Assembly (NCBI GenBank): GCA_964413425.1
Contig: CAYPST010000008.1
Span: 1-64,000, forward strand
Length of the DNA: 64,000 nt
Source of the DNA: DATFLS01 sp964413425
GTDB taxonomy: Bacteria; Fidelibacterota; JAANXI01
Direction of reading: 5' to 3'
Shown: positions 1-6,928 of the stretch, piece after piece
How positions within the stretch are numbered: the stretch's first letter is position 1
Layout: every line of letters starts with the position of its first letter
The notes under the pieces: model-generated
Database searches by the model: none
Seen by the model: the letters and a program-made list of their open reading frames with translations, nothing else
Told to the model about the DNA's origin: nothing
Position numbers and translations under genes: made by a program

Positions 1-91
1 CCGGGGTAATTTCCAGGTTCACGTTGTTTAACGCTGTGGTTTCCACTTCTTCCGCCTGGTACACCTTACTAAGGTTCTGAGTTTTAATCAT
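1..91 (-). CDS. ABC transporter ATP-binding protein, N-terminal fragment (LolD/MacB type)
   Basis: The minus strand opens with ATG at 91 and stays open to the window edge. The 30 visible residues begin MIKTQNLSKVYQ and continue TTALNNVNLEI, the usual first strands of LolD/MacB-class ATPases that power envelope export. The Walker A motif lies beyond the edge. It follows the MacA/HlyD-type adaptor at 751-2097 on the same strand, the usual adaptor-ATPase-permease order, but a four-helix-bundle cassette separates the two genes. Identification rests on the N-terminal pattern and the neighbour. Confidence 0.75.
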   Translation of the reverse strand, partial: MIKTQNLSKVYQAEEVETTALNNVNLEITP

Positions 92-145
92 GGTTCATTA
101 CCCTTACTGGTTCTGTTAAGTTTATGAGTTGTAAAGGCTGTCTTC

Positions 146-173
146 GTGAAACGTGAAAAGTGAAACGTGAAAA
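146..173 (+). repeat. Left heptamer array of four-helix-bundle cassette 1
   Basis: Four tandem 7-bp units: GTGAAAC, GTGAAAA, GTGAAAC, GTGAAAA. They match the array at 638-665 in inverted orientation at 27 of 28 positions. Together the arrays enclose the four-helix-bundle gene, giving a cassette of about 520 bp. Confidence 0.85.
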
Positions 174-186
174 CTCCCTTCCGGAA

Positions 187-543
187 TCATTTTGTTCTCG
201 CAATAAATTTTGAAAGAAGAGCAAAGCAATCGTTCATTAGCTGCGAAAGATTACTTTGGTCATCTGGTTGATAAAAGTTTAGTTCCTTAGCTATTTCAAG
301 TTGTGTATCAATTTCGGCAAGTGAGGAACGAGATATTTCAGAGAAACGTTTTCTTTCAATTGAAGAACTTCGCGAGGATCCTTCAGCAATATTCGATGGA
401 ATAGAAACGGCAGCTCGCCGTAATTGATTCGTGAGACCGTATATTTCCAATGATGGGAATTGCTCGGTTATTGCATATATCTCCTTTACCAGTTTTATGC
501 TTTTATTCCAAACATCCAACTTTTTATCATTCAAATTCAGCAT
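187..543 (-). CDS. Four-helix-bundle protein (S23 / 23S rRNA intervening-sequence family)
   Basis: 118 residues, all helical in character, with the family signature AVSIPSNIAEG near residues 45-55 and the N-terminal L-x-VW-x-K pattern. Proteins of this family (PF05635/TIGR02436) are small bundles that oligomerise. They were first noticed in insertions within 23S rRNA genes and resemble Avd of diversity-generating retroelements, but most members are free-standing and of unknown function. The gene is visibly more AT-rich than its neighbours, lies between inverted heptamer arrays (146-173 and 638-665), and separates an adaptor gene from its expected ATPase partner, all of which suggest acquisition. 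The second family member at 6929-7303 shares the signature but is clearly divergent elsewhere, so the two are not a recent duplication. Family assignment is firm; the role is unknown. Confidence 0.9.
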   Translation of the reverse strand: MLNLNDKKLDVWNKSIKLVKEIYAITEQFPSLEIYGLTNQLRRAAVSIPSNIAEGSSRSSSIERKRFSEISRSSLAEIDTQLEIAKELNFYQPDDQSNLSQLMNDCFALLSKFIARTK

Positions 544-637
544 ACAGTATCCCTCTCCAGTAATTCATAAGCATTTATTGTTATTACTTTATTATTTCCT
601 CACAATATCAAGTGTACTACGAATCAAATTCCGCGCC

Positions 638-665
638 TTTTCACATTTCACTTTTCACGTTTCAC
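638..665 (-). repeat. Right heptamer array of four-helix-bundle cassette 1
   Basis: Read on the minus strand, towards the four-helix-bundle gene: GTGAAAC, GTGAAAA, GTGAAAT, GTGAAAA. This is the inverted counterpart of 146-173. From 668 to about 745 a second, looser run of short words follows (GGGCAAA twice on the minus strand, then degenerate copies) and reaches to within a few bases of the stop codon of the adaptor gene at 751. Confidence 0.85.
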
Positions 666-750
666 AACTAATGTTTGCCCTTTGCCCATTCACTGCCGTT
701 TACCCGTTAACCGCCCTTTGCTGCTATGAGCCATGCATTCTGCACTATGC

Positions 751-2097
751 TCACTTCAGCACGAGTACGTCCACCTCCCCGAAATTATCATACGAAGAGG
801 TCACCACCCGTTCGCCGGGCTCCAGGCCCTCCAGGACTTCGAAATACTGCGGATTCTGCCGGCCCAGCCTGATGGATCTGCGGGTGGCGGCGTCTCCGCC
901 TTCGCTGACCACGTAAATCCAGTTCCCGCCGGTGGTCTGGAAGAAACCGCCACGCGGAACCAACATTGCCATGGACGGCGCCGCCAGCTCCAGGTTGATA
1001 TGCAGGGTCTGTCCTCTCCGAAGACCACCCGGTGTCTCACCGGTAAATTCCATATCCACCCGGAACCGGCCGTTCTGGACTTCGGGATAGACTTTGGTCG
1101 TCTGCACCTTGTATGTGCTGCCGGCGAATGTGAATGTGCCCTCCTGGCCGATGCTGACCCGGGACAGGTAATGCTCATCGATGGGGATAATTACCTTAAA
1201 TTCGTCGATTTCATCCACCTGACCCAGGCGCTGCCCCGGTGAAATCGATTCGCCTATTTCCGCATTCAGTGAAGTCAGCTGGCCGTCAATGGGCGCCCGG
1301 ACCATCAGGTTATCCAGGTTCTGCCGGACCACCTCCAGGTTTTGCTGCATATGATCCACCTGGGCTTCCAGCTGGCCGATATTCGCCTGGCGCAGCAGGG
1401 AATCCTGTTGAAAGGTTCTCAGGGTCAGATCGCGGCGGCGTTCCATATAACGATACTCGTCCCGCACCTGCTTGTATTCCTGCTGAGATATCAAACCCTT
1501 TTCATGCAGCTGCTGATACCGGACGTGCTTTCGCTGCAGTTCGCCCAGCCGGTAGTCTATCTCCGCCATCTGCTGCTGCAGATTGAGGCTGTTCTGCTCC
1601 ATACTCAACCGGGCCTGCCGGAGGTAATACATGGTCTCGTACATCCGGGCCTCGTTATTCAGCATCTGCAGCTGGAGATTGTTATTGGTGAGTTTTAAAA
1701 TCTGATCCCCCTGCTCCAGCATGCTGCCTTCATCCACGAAAATCTGATCCACCCGGCCGCCTTCCACAGCATCGAGATAGACGGTTTTAATAGGCTCCAG
1801 TGTCCCGATCACCGGGATATACTCCTGAAATGCCCCCCGGGAAACCTGGGCGATAGTGATTTTCTCTGCCTGCACGTTGAGGCGTGAACCACCGGCAGTG
1901 GAGAGCACCCCATAGATAATGGCAATGAGAAAAAAGAGCACTGCAGCCATACCACCGATGCGCTTGACCGTCCACGTTTTCTTCTTCACCTTCCGATCCA
2001 TGCCGGTCCCGCTGCCGGGAATTCCGGACGCCCCCTTGTCCTTACTGTTGGAGGAATCGGTGAGTGTTTTGGCTAAGTCTGACTTGTCCATGATCAC
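751..2097 (-). CDS. Periplasmic adaptor (membrane fusion protein), MacA/HlyD type
   Basis: 448 residues. A cytoplasmic tail of about 45 residues precedes one membrane segment (about 47-68, GGMAAVLFFLIAIIYGVL). Next come the first half-lipoyl segment (about 95-135), a long heptad-rich coiled coil (about 140-270), the second half-lipoyl segment (VRAPIDGQL-x-SLNAEIGESI), and beta-barrel and membrane-proximal domains. Such adaptors link an inner-membrane ABC or RND pump to an outer-membrane channel. The ATPase fragment at 1-91 points to a MacAB/LolCDE-like ABC system. A sigma-54-like promoter at 2184-2199 and tandem palindromes further upstream suggest control by the sigma-54 regulator at 3930-5315. 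The substrate cannot be inferred. Confidence 0.9.
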   Translation of the reverse strand: MIMDKSDLAKTLTDSSNSKDKGASGIPGSGTGMDRKVKKKTWTVKRIGGMAAVLFFLIAIIYGVLSTAGGSRLNVQAEKITIAQVSRGAFQEYIPVIGTLEPIKTVYLDAVEGGRVDQIFVDEGSMLEQGDQILKLTNNNLQLQMLNNEARMYETMYYLRQARLSMEQNSLNLQQQMAEIDYRLGELQRKHVRYQQLHEKGLISQQEYKQVRDEYRYMERRRDLTLRTFQQDSLLRQANIGQLEAQVDHMQQNLEVVRQNLDNLMVRAPIDGQLTSLNAEIGESISPGQRLGQVDEIDEFKVIIPIDEHYLSRVSIGQEGTFTFAGSTYKVQTTKVYPEVQNGRFRVDMEFTGETPGGLRRGQTLHINLELAAPSMAMLVPRGGFFQTTGGNWIYVVSEGGDAATRRSIRLGRQNPQYFEVLEGLEPGERVVTSSYDNFGEVDVLVLK

Positions 2098-2183
2098 ACA
2101 TTCTGTTTTGGGTTCGCCAGGTCCTGTCTCATTTTTCCATCCGGAGTCAAATGACTTCTATTTCCCCGTTCATCCCATGGAGG

Positions 2184-2199
2184 CTCAACAAGTGTGCCA
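2184..2199 (-). promoter_or_regulatory. Candidate sigma-54 promoter of the adaptor gene
   Basis: On the minus strand the sequence reads TGGCACA-CTTG-TTGAG. The -24 box is a full match to TGGCAC; the -12 box has TTGA where the consensus has TTGC. It would start transcription about 75 bases before the ATG at 2097. The -12 variant matches the candidate at 18501-18515, and two palindromes lie at an enhancer-like distance upstream. Confidence 0.5.
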
Positions 2200-2253
2200 G
2201 AATCATGAACGCTTGAATTCACAGAGGTTAGCGGCCATCCGTGAGAGGAAAAA

Positions 2254-2303
2254 CTGTTCGGAAGTGTACGCTTTCAGGACAGGTGGTGTTCATTTTCGGA
2301 CAC
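2254..2303. promoter_or_regulatory. Tandem palindromic enhancer-like sites upstream of the adaptor gene
   Basis: Two 18-bp sites of form GTGTTC-N6-GGACAC. The site at 2286-2303 is GTGTTCATTTTCGGACAC; the one at 2254-2271 is weaker (CTGTTC-N6-GTACGC). Their centres are 32 bp apart, about three helical turns, and they lie roughly 70-110 bp upstream of the candidate -24 box. A near-identical site lies at 3681-3698 before the regulator gene. This is the arrangement expected of activator binding sites for an NtrC-family protein. Confidence 0.55.
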
Positions 2304-2566
2304 TTTTCGATGCATTGTTCCGGAAGCACAGGAGGCGATAATTACCCATGCATATATTGCTATTCTTCGTTTTCACCGATGTGTTCAGCCCGGAATAAGT
2401 CGTTTCGTCGTAGTTTTTCAGAAATATGAAGGAAATTCATCGCAGAGACAGGATTAACTTATGCGAGGTATAAAAATGATATACCGGAATATCAATTTGA
2501 TATGCTACCGGAGCAGTATCTCAATTATTATCCAGAGGTAGTGATAAAGACTGTAATCCTGGCGAG

Positions 2567-2750
2567 GCTGTCATCCTGAGCGAAGTCCCGGTGTATGGGA
2601 CGGAGTCGAAGGATCTCCTGCGATCATTCTGCTGCATAACTTACCCCTCGGAGAGGTGCCCGTTACTCAGACGCTTTTTCCAGGAGATCCTTTTCCGAAG
2701 GAACTCCTTCGGAGCGCTCCGCTGGACAGCGCTCCACTCAGGATGACAGC
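2567..2750. repeat. Intergenic inverted-repeat element, 184 bp
   Basis: Perfect 14-bp ends, GCTGTCATCCTGAG at 2567-2580 and its inverse at 2737-2750. Inside are further self-complementary stretches: GGATCTCCTG near 2611 against CAGGAGATCC near 2682, and repeated AAGGA/TCCTT and GGAGCGCTCC palindromes. It has no coding potential and would fold as a long hairpin. The terminal word resembles dispersed intergenic repeats seen in many environmental Bacteroidota-like genomes (from memory). Confidence 0.7.
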
Positions 2751-3110
2751 TGCTCCCGGTCCCCTATCATCCTAATCCTGCTAAGCCAGAAGAAGAATTC
2801 TATGGAATGAATACCAGAGTTTCTGTTACAGTCGTTTACGCAACCTCTGTCCCCGATGAACTGCCATGAATTTATAGGTTTTAAAAATAAAGCCAGATCT
2901 CAGGACTCGCCGTCGAGAGCGGAAGATCCTCTGGGATCGGCTGCTGAGTAGGGCAAAACTCCTGCTAACTACCGCAGACGCTCGATTGAGTGGATAGAAA
3001 TACTGGCGAATAATGTGTCAGCAGCTGCCGGCTATCGCGGTAACACTGCTGATTAGGCAGGGAGCCCCGGATATTTATCGGGGAAAGGCTGCTGACCTTC
3101 GGGGATCCCC
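2751..3110. other. Intergenic stretch without recognised genes
   Basis: No coding region with a credible start or composition is visible between the inverted repeat and the minisatellite. The sequence contains scattered GGGATCGGC words that foreshadow the 21-bp repeat. Confidence 0.5.
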
Positions 3111-3290
3111 GGCTGACTTTCTGGGATCGGCGGCTGTGTTTCTGGGAACGCTGGCTGACTTTCTGGGAACGACGGCTGAGTTTCTGGGAACCACGGCTGT
3201 ATTTCTGGGAACCACGGCTGTATTTCTGGGAACGATGGCTGTGTTTCTGGGAACGATGGCTGACCTCCGGTGGTCGACGGCTGGGTACCG
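3111..3290. repeat. 21-bp tandem repeat (minisatellite)
   Basis: Units begin with GGCTG at 3111, 3132, 3153, 3174, 3195, 3216, 3237, 3258 and 3279: an exact 21-bp period over more than eight copies. The core is GGCTGTNTTTCTGGGAACNN. Central copies are nearly identical and the outer copies decay. One frame (3013-3315) is open and would give a seven-residue repeat (AVFLGTT), but it has no convincing ribosome binding site, so it is listed as DNA repeat rather than gene. Confidence 0.85.
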
Positions 3291-3310
3291 GGAGAATATT
3301 GTTGACAGGA

Positions 3311-3581
3311 GTTAATGGTTAATAGTTAATGGTCAGTGGTCAATTGTAAACCGTGAAAAGTGAGAAGTGAAAAGTGAAAAGTATGTGTTTTGGAATGCTG
3401 GGTGCGCAAAGTTCATTCGTAAAGAACCACGCCATAGCCGGTTATGGGGGAGGGATGAGGTGGTCCGGTCTCTCCTGAAGGGACGCCGTTGGCGCGGCTT
3501 CCGGTCTCTTGCTTTACGCTATGCGCTCAGCGCCATGTGCTTTGCTGTTGAACTATTGACAATTGACTACTGACAATTCAT
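3311..3581. mobile_element. Gene-less heptamer-array element
   Basis: The left array (3311-3387) runs in 7-bp steps: GTTAATG, GTTAATA, GTTAATG, GTCAGTG, GTCAATT, GTAAACC, GTGAAAA, GTGAGAA, GTGAAAA, GTGAAAA, GTATGTG. The right array (about 3554-3581) is inverted; its complement contains GTCAGTA, GTCAATT and GTCAATA. The roughly 165-bp interior has no gene but contains GGGACGCCGTTGGCGCGG near 3480, related to the intergenic repeat at 12988-13040. The architecture matches the two four-helix-bundle cassettes, without the gene. Confidence 0.65.
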
Positions 3582-3591
3582 TAAGATAATG

Positions 3592-3606
3592 ACAATAACA
3601 GTGCCA
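3592..3606 (-). promoter_or_regulatory. Possible leftward sigma-54 promoter
   Basis: On the minus strand TGGCACT-GTTA-TTGT: a complete -24 box and a weak -12 box. It points into the gene-less heptamer element, and the palindrome at 3681-3698 lies about 95 bp upstream. No gene follows until the adaptor at 2097, so it could be a relic or drive a non-coding transcript. Tentative. Confidence 0.25.
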
Positions 3607-3680
3607 AACCGCATTCAAGTGACTGATAGCCATTTCAAATCCAAATCCCACCACGAGTATGTCCGGTTTTGTAACACTAA

Positions 3681-3698
3681 GTGTTCGTTTCCGGACAC
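3681..3698. promoter_or_regulatory. Palindromic regulator site upstream of the sigma-54 regulator
   Basis: GTGTTCGTTTCCGGACAC, identical at 16 of 18 positions to the site at 2286-2303 before the adaptor gene. An imperfect second copy with one extra base lies at about 3659-3677 (ATGTCC ... AACAC). Likely recognised by the regulator encoded at 3930-5315, which would then activate itself and the adaptor operon. Confidence 0.55.
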
Positions 3699-3802
3699 TT
3701 TTTATGTATATTAGAGAAACCTGTGTATAGAAATGTATTGTCACTGCTGACATAACCCTGTGATAGTCTCTGTTTGCTCATTGGAGACATGAATCTTCCA
3801 CC

Positions 3803-3818
3803 CGGAATAAGAATTGCA
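3803..3818 (+). promoter_or_regulatory. Candidate sigma-54 promoter of the regulator/kinase operon
   Basis: CGGAATA-AGAA-TTGCA: GG and GC with the required ten bases between them and a full -12 box, but a weak -24 box. It lies about 110 bases before the TTG start at 3930 and about 105 bp downstream of the palindrome at 3681-3698. Confidence 0.4.
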
Positions 3819-3929
3819 ATCTCTTTTGAGAATGATATAAATGAGCTCTGGAATGTGATTCATTGAGTGTTGCCGGAGAGAATGTATTTCAGCACCAAAA
3901 AACCTGCAGATTACAAAGGGGCATAGTTC

Positions 3930-5315
3930 TTGAATACCAACCAATCAAAATACGGCAAAGTGCTGGTGGTGGATGATGATGTGGATATTCTCCACGCCGC
4001 GAAACTGCTGCTGAAGCGCCACGTGGAACTGGTGCATACGGAGACCGAACCGGAATCGCTGCCCACCCTACTGAAGAATGAGTCCTACGATGTCATTCTC
4101 CTGGATATGAATTTTGCCAGAGATGCCAGTTCCGGCGAGGAGGGCTTCTACTGGCTGGATACAATCCTGGAGATCGAACCCTCGGCTGCAGTGGTACTCA
4201 TTACGGCATTCGGTGACGTGGAAATCGCGGTCCGGGCCATGAAGGAGGGCGCCACCGACTTCATCCTGAAGCCCTGGCAGAACGAGCGGCTGCTGGCCAC
4301 GGTGATGGCAGCCATGCGGCTGCGGCAGTCCAGGGACGAAGCGGATCATCTGCGCTTCACCCAGCAGCAGCTGAGCGAAGATATCGACTACCGGTTCCGG
4401 GACTTCATCGGTAATTCGCCCAAGATGCAGGAGGTATTCAAAACCATCAGCAAAGTGGCCGGGACCGACGCGAACGTGTTAATCCTTGGAGAAAATGGGA
4501 CCGGCAAGGAGCTGGTGGCGCGGTCGCTGCACCGGCAGTCCAAGCGGGCGGATGAGGTGTTTATCAGCGTGGATATGGGCGCCATCAGTGAGACATTGTT
4601 CGAGAGCGAATTATTCGGGTATGTGAAAGGCGCCTTCACCGACGCCAAAAAGGATAAGCCGGGGCGGTTCGAAGTGGCCTCCGGCGGCACCCTGTTCCTG
4701 GATGAAATCGGGAACCTCTCTCTCCCGCTTCAGGCAAAGTTATTATCGGTCCTGGAACACCGGGAAGTCACCCGGGTCGGGTCCACCAAATCCATTCCCA
4801 TTGATGTCCGCCTGATCTGTGCCACCAATATGTCGCCGGCGGAGATGGTGGCCGAGCAGAAATTCCGGCAGGATCTCCTGTACCGGATCAATACGGTAGA
4901 AATCCAGCTGCCGCCGCTACGGGATCGCCACGGGGATATTCCGCTGCTGGTCGATCACTTCCTGGAACGGTACTGCAAAAAGTACCAGAAACACATCAAG
5001 CGGGTGAGCGAGGCGACCCTGCGGAAACTGGAGAAGTATCACTGGCCCGGTAATATCCGGGAACTGCAGCACGCAGTCGAACGGGCGGTCATCCTGAGCG
5101 AGTCGGACGTGCTGCAGCCCGCCGATTTTCCGCTGTCAATTCCGGAAGCGGACGAGAGCGGCCTGACCCTGGACGATTACAATCTGGAACGGGTGGAAAA
5201 AACCGTTATCCGGAAAGCCCTGGGCAAGCATGAAGGCAATATCAGTCAGGCGGCACAGGAATTGGGCCTTACCCGGGCCGCATTGTACAGACGGCTTGAA
5301 AAATATGATCTCTAA
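3930..5315 (+). CDS. Sigma-54-dependent response regulator (NtrC family, GAFTDA variant)
   Basis: 461 residues starting at TTG, preceded by AAAGGGG. Receiver domain 10-125 with acidic pocket D15-D17, phospho-acceptor D59, T92 and K114. AAA+ domain from about 160 with Walker A GENGTGKE (187-194), Walker B GGTLFLDEIG and arginine-rich sensor regions. C-terminal Fis-type helix-turn-helix (NISQAAQELGLTRAALYRRL). The sigma-54 contact loop, normally GAFTGA, reads GAFTDA (234-239), an altered loop carried by a subset of family members. The kinase gene overlaps its 3' end by 11 bases, so the two form a pair. Matching palindromes before this gene and before the MacA-like gene point to envelope export as a target. 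Confidence 0.93.
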   Translation: MNTNQSKYGKVLVVDDDVDILHAAKLLLKRHVELVHTETEPESLPTLLKNESYDVILLDMNFARDASSGEEGFYWLDTILEIEPSAAVVLITAFGDVEIAVRAMKEGATDFILKPWQNERLLATVMAAMRLRQSRDEADHLRFTQQQLSEDIDYRFRDFIGNSPKMQEVFKTISKVAGTDANVLILGENGTGKELVARSLHRQSKRADEVFISVDMGAISETLFESELFGYVKGAFTDAKKDKPGRFEVASGGTLFLDEIGNLSLPLQAKLLSVLEHREVTRVGSTKSIPIDVRLICATNMSPAEMVAEQKFRQDLLYRINTVEIQLPPLRDRHGDIPLLVDHFLERYCKKYQKHIKRVSEATLRKLEKYHWPGNIRELQHAVERAVILSESDVLQPADFPLSIPEADESGLTLDDYNLERVEKTVIRKALGKHEGNISQAAQELGLTRAALYRRLEKYDL

Positions 5316-6660
5316 CAAGTTCCGCCTGCTGATCATTGTTCGGGTGGTGTTTCTCGGAGCCACCATTTTCTTTTTCTGGTATCTGTTCCTGCAAACCGAA
5401 TTATACGTGACCACCATAATTGTCGGTTTAAGCATCTTCTATCAAATCTATGCACTCGTCCGGTATGCCGAGAAAACCAATCAATCATTGACCCGATTTT
5501 TCAGCGCCATCAAATACGAAGACTTTTCCCAGTCCTTCTCCGATCCCGGTTTAGGATCTTCGTTTAATGAGCTGTATGAAGAATTCAGCCACGTGATGGA
5601 CGCCTTTCAGGCTGCCCGGGCCGAAAAAGAAGCCAATTATCGATACCTGCAAACCGTGGTTCGGCATGTCGGGGTCGGACTGTTCTGCTTCACTCACCAA
5701 GGAAAAGTCGAAATTTTCAATACCGCAGCCAAGCGGCTCCTGAATCTCGGTCATTTGAAACACATCGACTCGCTGTCCGATGGACACCGGGAGCTGGCAG
5801 ACGCCCTGGCCAGGATGAAGTCCGGTGACAAATCTCTGGTGAAGATTCGTACTAACGGTGAGATTCTCCAGTTGTCCCTGTATGCCACCACTTTTAAACT
5901 CCGGGATGAATTATACACCCTGGTTTCCATGCAGAACATCGGCGGCGAGCTGGAGGAACGGGAAATCGAAGCCTGGCAGAATATCACCCGGGTGCTGGCA
6001 CACGAAATTATGAACTCCATCACTCCCATTTCTTCGCTGGCCACCACCGTGCAATCATCGCTCAGCGATTTTCACTTCGAGGATGTTCCCCCTGACGAAG
6101 AATTCCTGGAAACCATCGAAGACATCCGCAGCGCGCTGCAGACTATCGAAAAACGCAGCGCGGGGCTGCTCCGGTTTGTGAATGCCTACCGGGATCTGGC
6201 CAGAATTCCGAAACCGGATTTTCAGCTCTGCCGGGTACGGGATCTGCTGGAGCGCATTCAACAGCTCATGTCGCACCGGCTGCAGCGCCCCGATATTCAA
6301 TTTTCCATAGATGTCAACCCTCCGACGTTAACCGTAACGGCAGACCAGGAGCTGATCGAACAGGTGCTGATCAATCTGGTCACCAATGCCATCCAGGCGC
6401 TGGAAGAACAGTCGGACGCCCGTATCCAACTCAGTGGATCCCTGGATGATCGCGGTCGCGTACTTCTCAGGGTCGAGGATAACGGGCCCGGAATGAAACC
6501 GGACGTCCTGGAAAAAATCTTCGTCCCCTTCTTCACCACCAAAGCCGACGGCACCGGCATCGGCCTGAGCTTCTCCCGGCAGATCATGCACAAGCATAAC
6601 GGGACGATCACCGTGCGGTCGGAGGTCGGGGAGGGGACGGTGGTGACGCTACGGTTCTGA
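5305..6660 (+). CDS. Sensor histidine kinase, partner of the upstream sigma-54 regulator
   Basis: Starting at ATG 5305, inside the end of the regulator gene, gives 451 residues. The frame is open further upstream, but the earlier ATG at 5230 would place 25 residues of regulator-overlapping sequence in front. Two adjacent membrane segments (about 8-27 and 34-53) with almost no periplasmic loop suggest sensing in the membrane or cytoplasm. A PAS-like region (about 115-225) precedes the dimerisation/phospho-acceptor helix with H in LAHEIMNSITPI. The ATPase domain follows, with N box NLVTNAIQAL, G1 DNGPGMKP, F box FFTTKADG and G2 GTGIGLSFS. The stop is five bases before the CGGANNA array. Confidence 0.92.
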   Translation: MISNKFRLLIIVRVVFLGATIFFFWYLFLQTELYVTTIIVGLSIFYQIYALVRYAEKTNQSLTRFFSAIKYEDFSQSFSDPGLGSSFNELYEEFSHVMDAFQAARAEKEANYRYLQTVVRHVGVGLFCFTHQGKVEIFNTAAKRLLNLGHLKHIDSLSDGHRELADALARMKSGDKSLVKIRTNGEILQLSLYATTFKLRDELYTLVSMQNIGGELEEREIEAWQNITRVLAHEIMNSITPISSLATTVQSSLSDFHFEDVPPDEEFLETIEDIRSALQTIEKRSAGLLRFVNAYRDLARIPKPDFQLCRVRDLLERIQQLMSHRLQRPDIQFSIDVNPPTLTVTADQELIEQVLINLVTNAIQALEEQSDARIQLSGSLDDRGRVLLRVEDNGPGMKPDVLEKIFVPFFTTKADGTGIGLSFSRQIMHKHNGTITVRSEVGEGTVVTLRF

Positions 6661-6664
6661 CTTT

Positions 6665-6852
6665 CGGAATACGGAAAACGGAACACGGANNNNNNNNNNN
6701 NNNNNNNNNNNNNNNNNNNNNNNNNNNNNNNNNNNNNNNNNNNNNNNNNNNNNNNNNNNNNNNNNNNNNNNNNNNNNNNNNNNNNNNNNCGGAATACGGA
6801 AAACGGAACACGGAGAACGGAACACGGAGAACGGAACACGGAGAACGGAAAA
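6665..6852 (+). repeat. Left heptamer array of four-helix-bundle cassette 2 (interrupted by N)
   Basis: 7-bp units of form CGGANNA: CGGAATA, CGGAAAA, CGGAACA, CGGA before the N run, and nine units from 6790 to 6852 (CGGAATA, CGGAAAA, CGGAACA, then alternating CGGAGAA and CGGAACA, ending CGGAAAA). It starts five bases after the kinase stop codon. The inverse array is at 7444-7506. Confidence 0.85.
6690..6789. other. Assembly gap, 100 N
   Basis: Exactly 100 N, a placeholder length. The 25 bases before the gap are identical to the first 25 bases after it, so the two contigs may simply overlap and no sequence may be missing. Confidence 0.95.
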
Positions 6853-6928
6853 ACAGAATTCGATTCAGTAAGATACACTTCATTTTTTAGAATAAGATAA
6901 AGAATAACTTAATGAAAGGATTAGTATT

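Noticed and set aside
146..665. Diversity-generating retroelement, because the four-helix-bundle protein resembles Avd
   Set aside because: No reverse transcriptase and no template/variable repeat pair with A-specific changes are present in the window.
3013..3315. A 100-residue frame with seven-residue repeats (AVFLGTT) across the minisatellite
   Set aside because: A 21-bp repeat is divisible by three, so any unit without a stop gives a periodic frame. There is no ribosome site and no family likeness.
6297..6883. Reading frames on the minus strand running through the N run
   Set aside because: They depend on the N bases and on the CGGANNA repeat and lie opposite the kinase gene.
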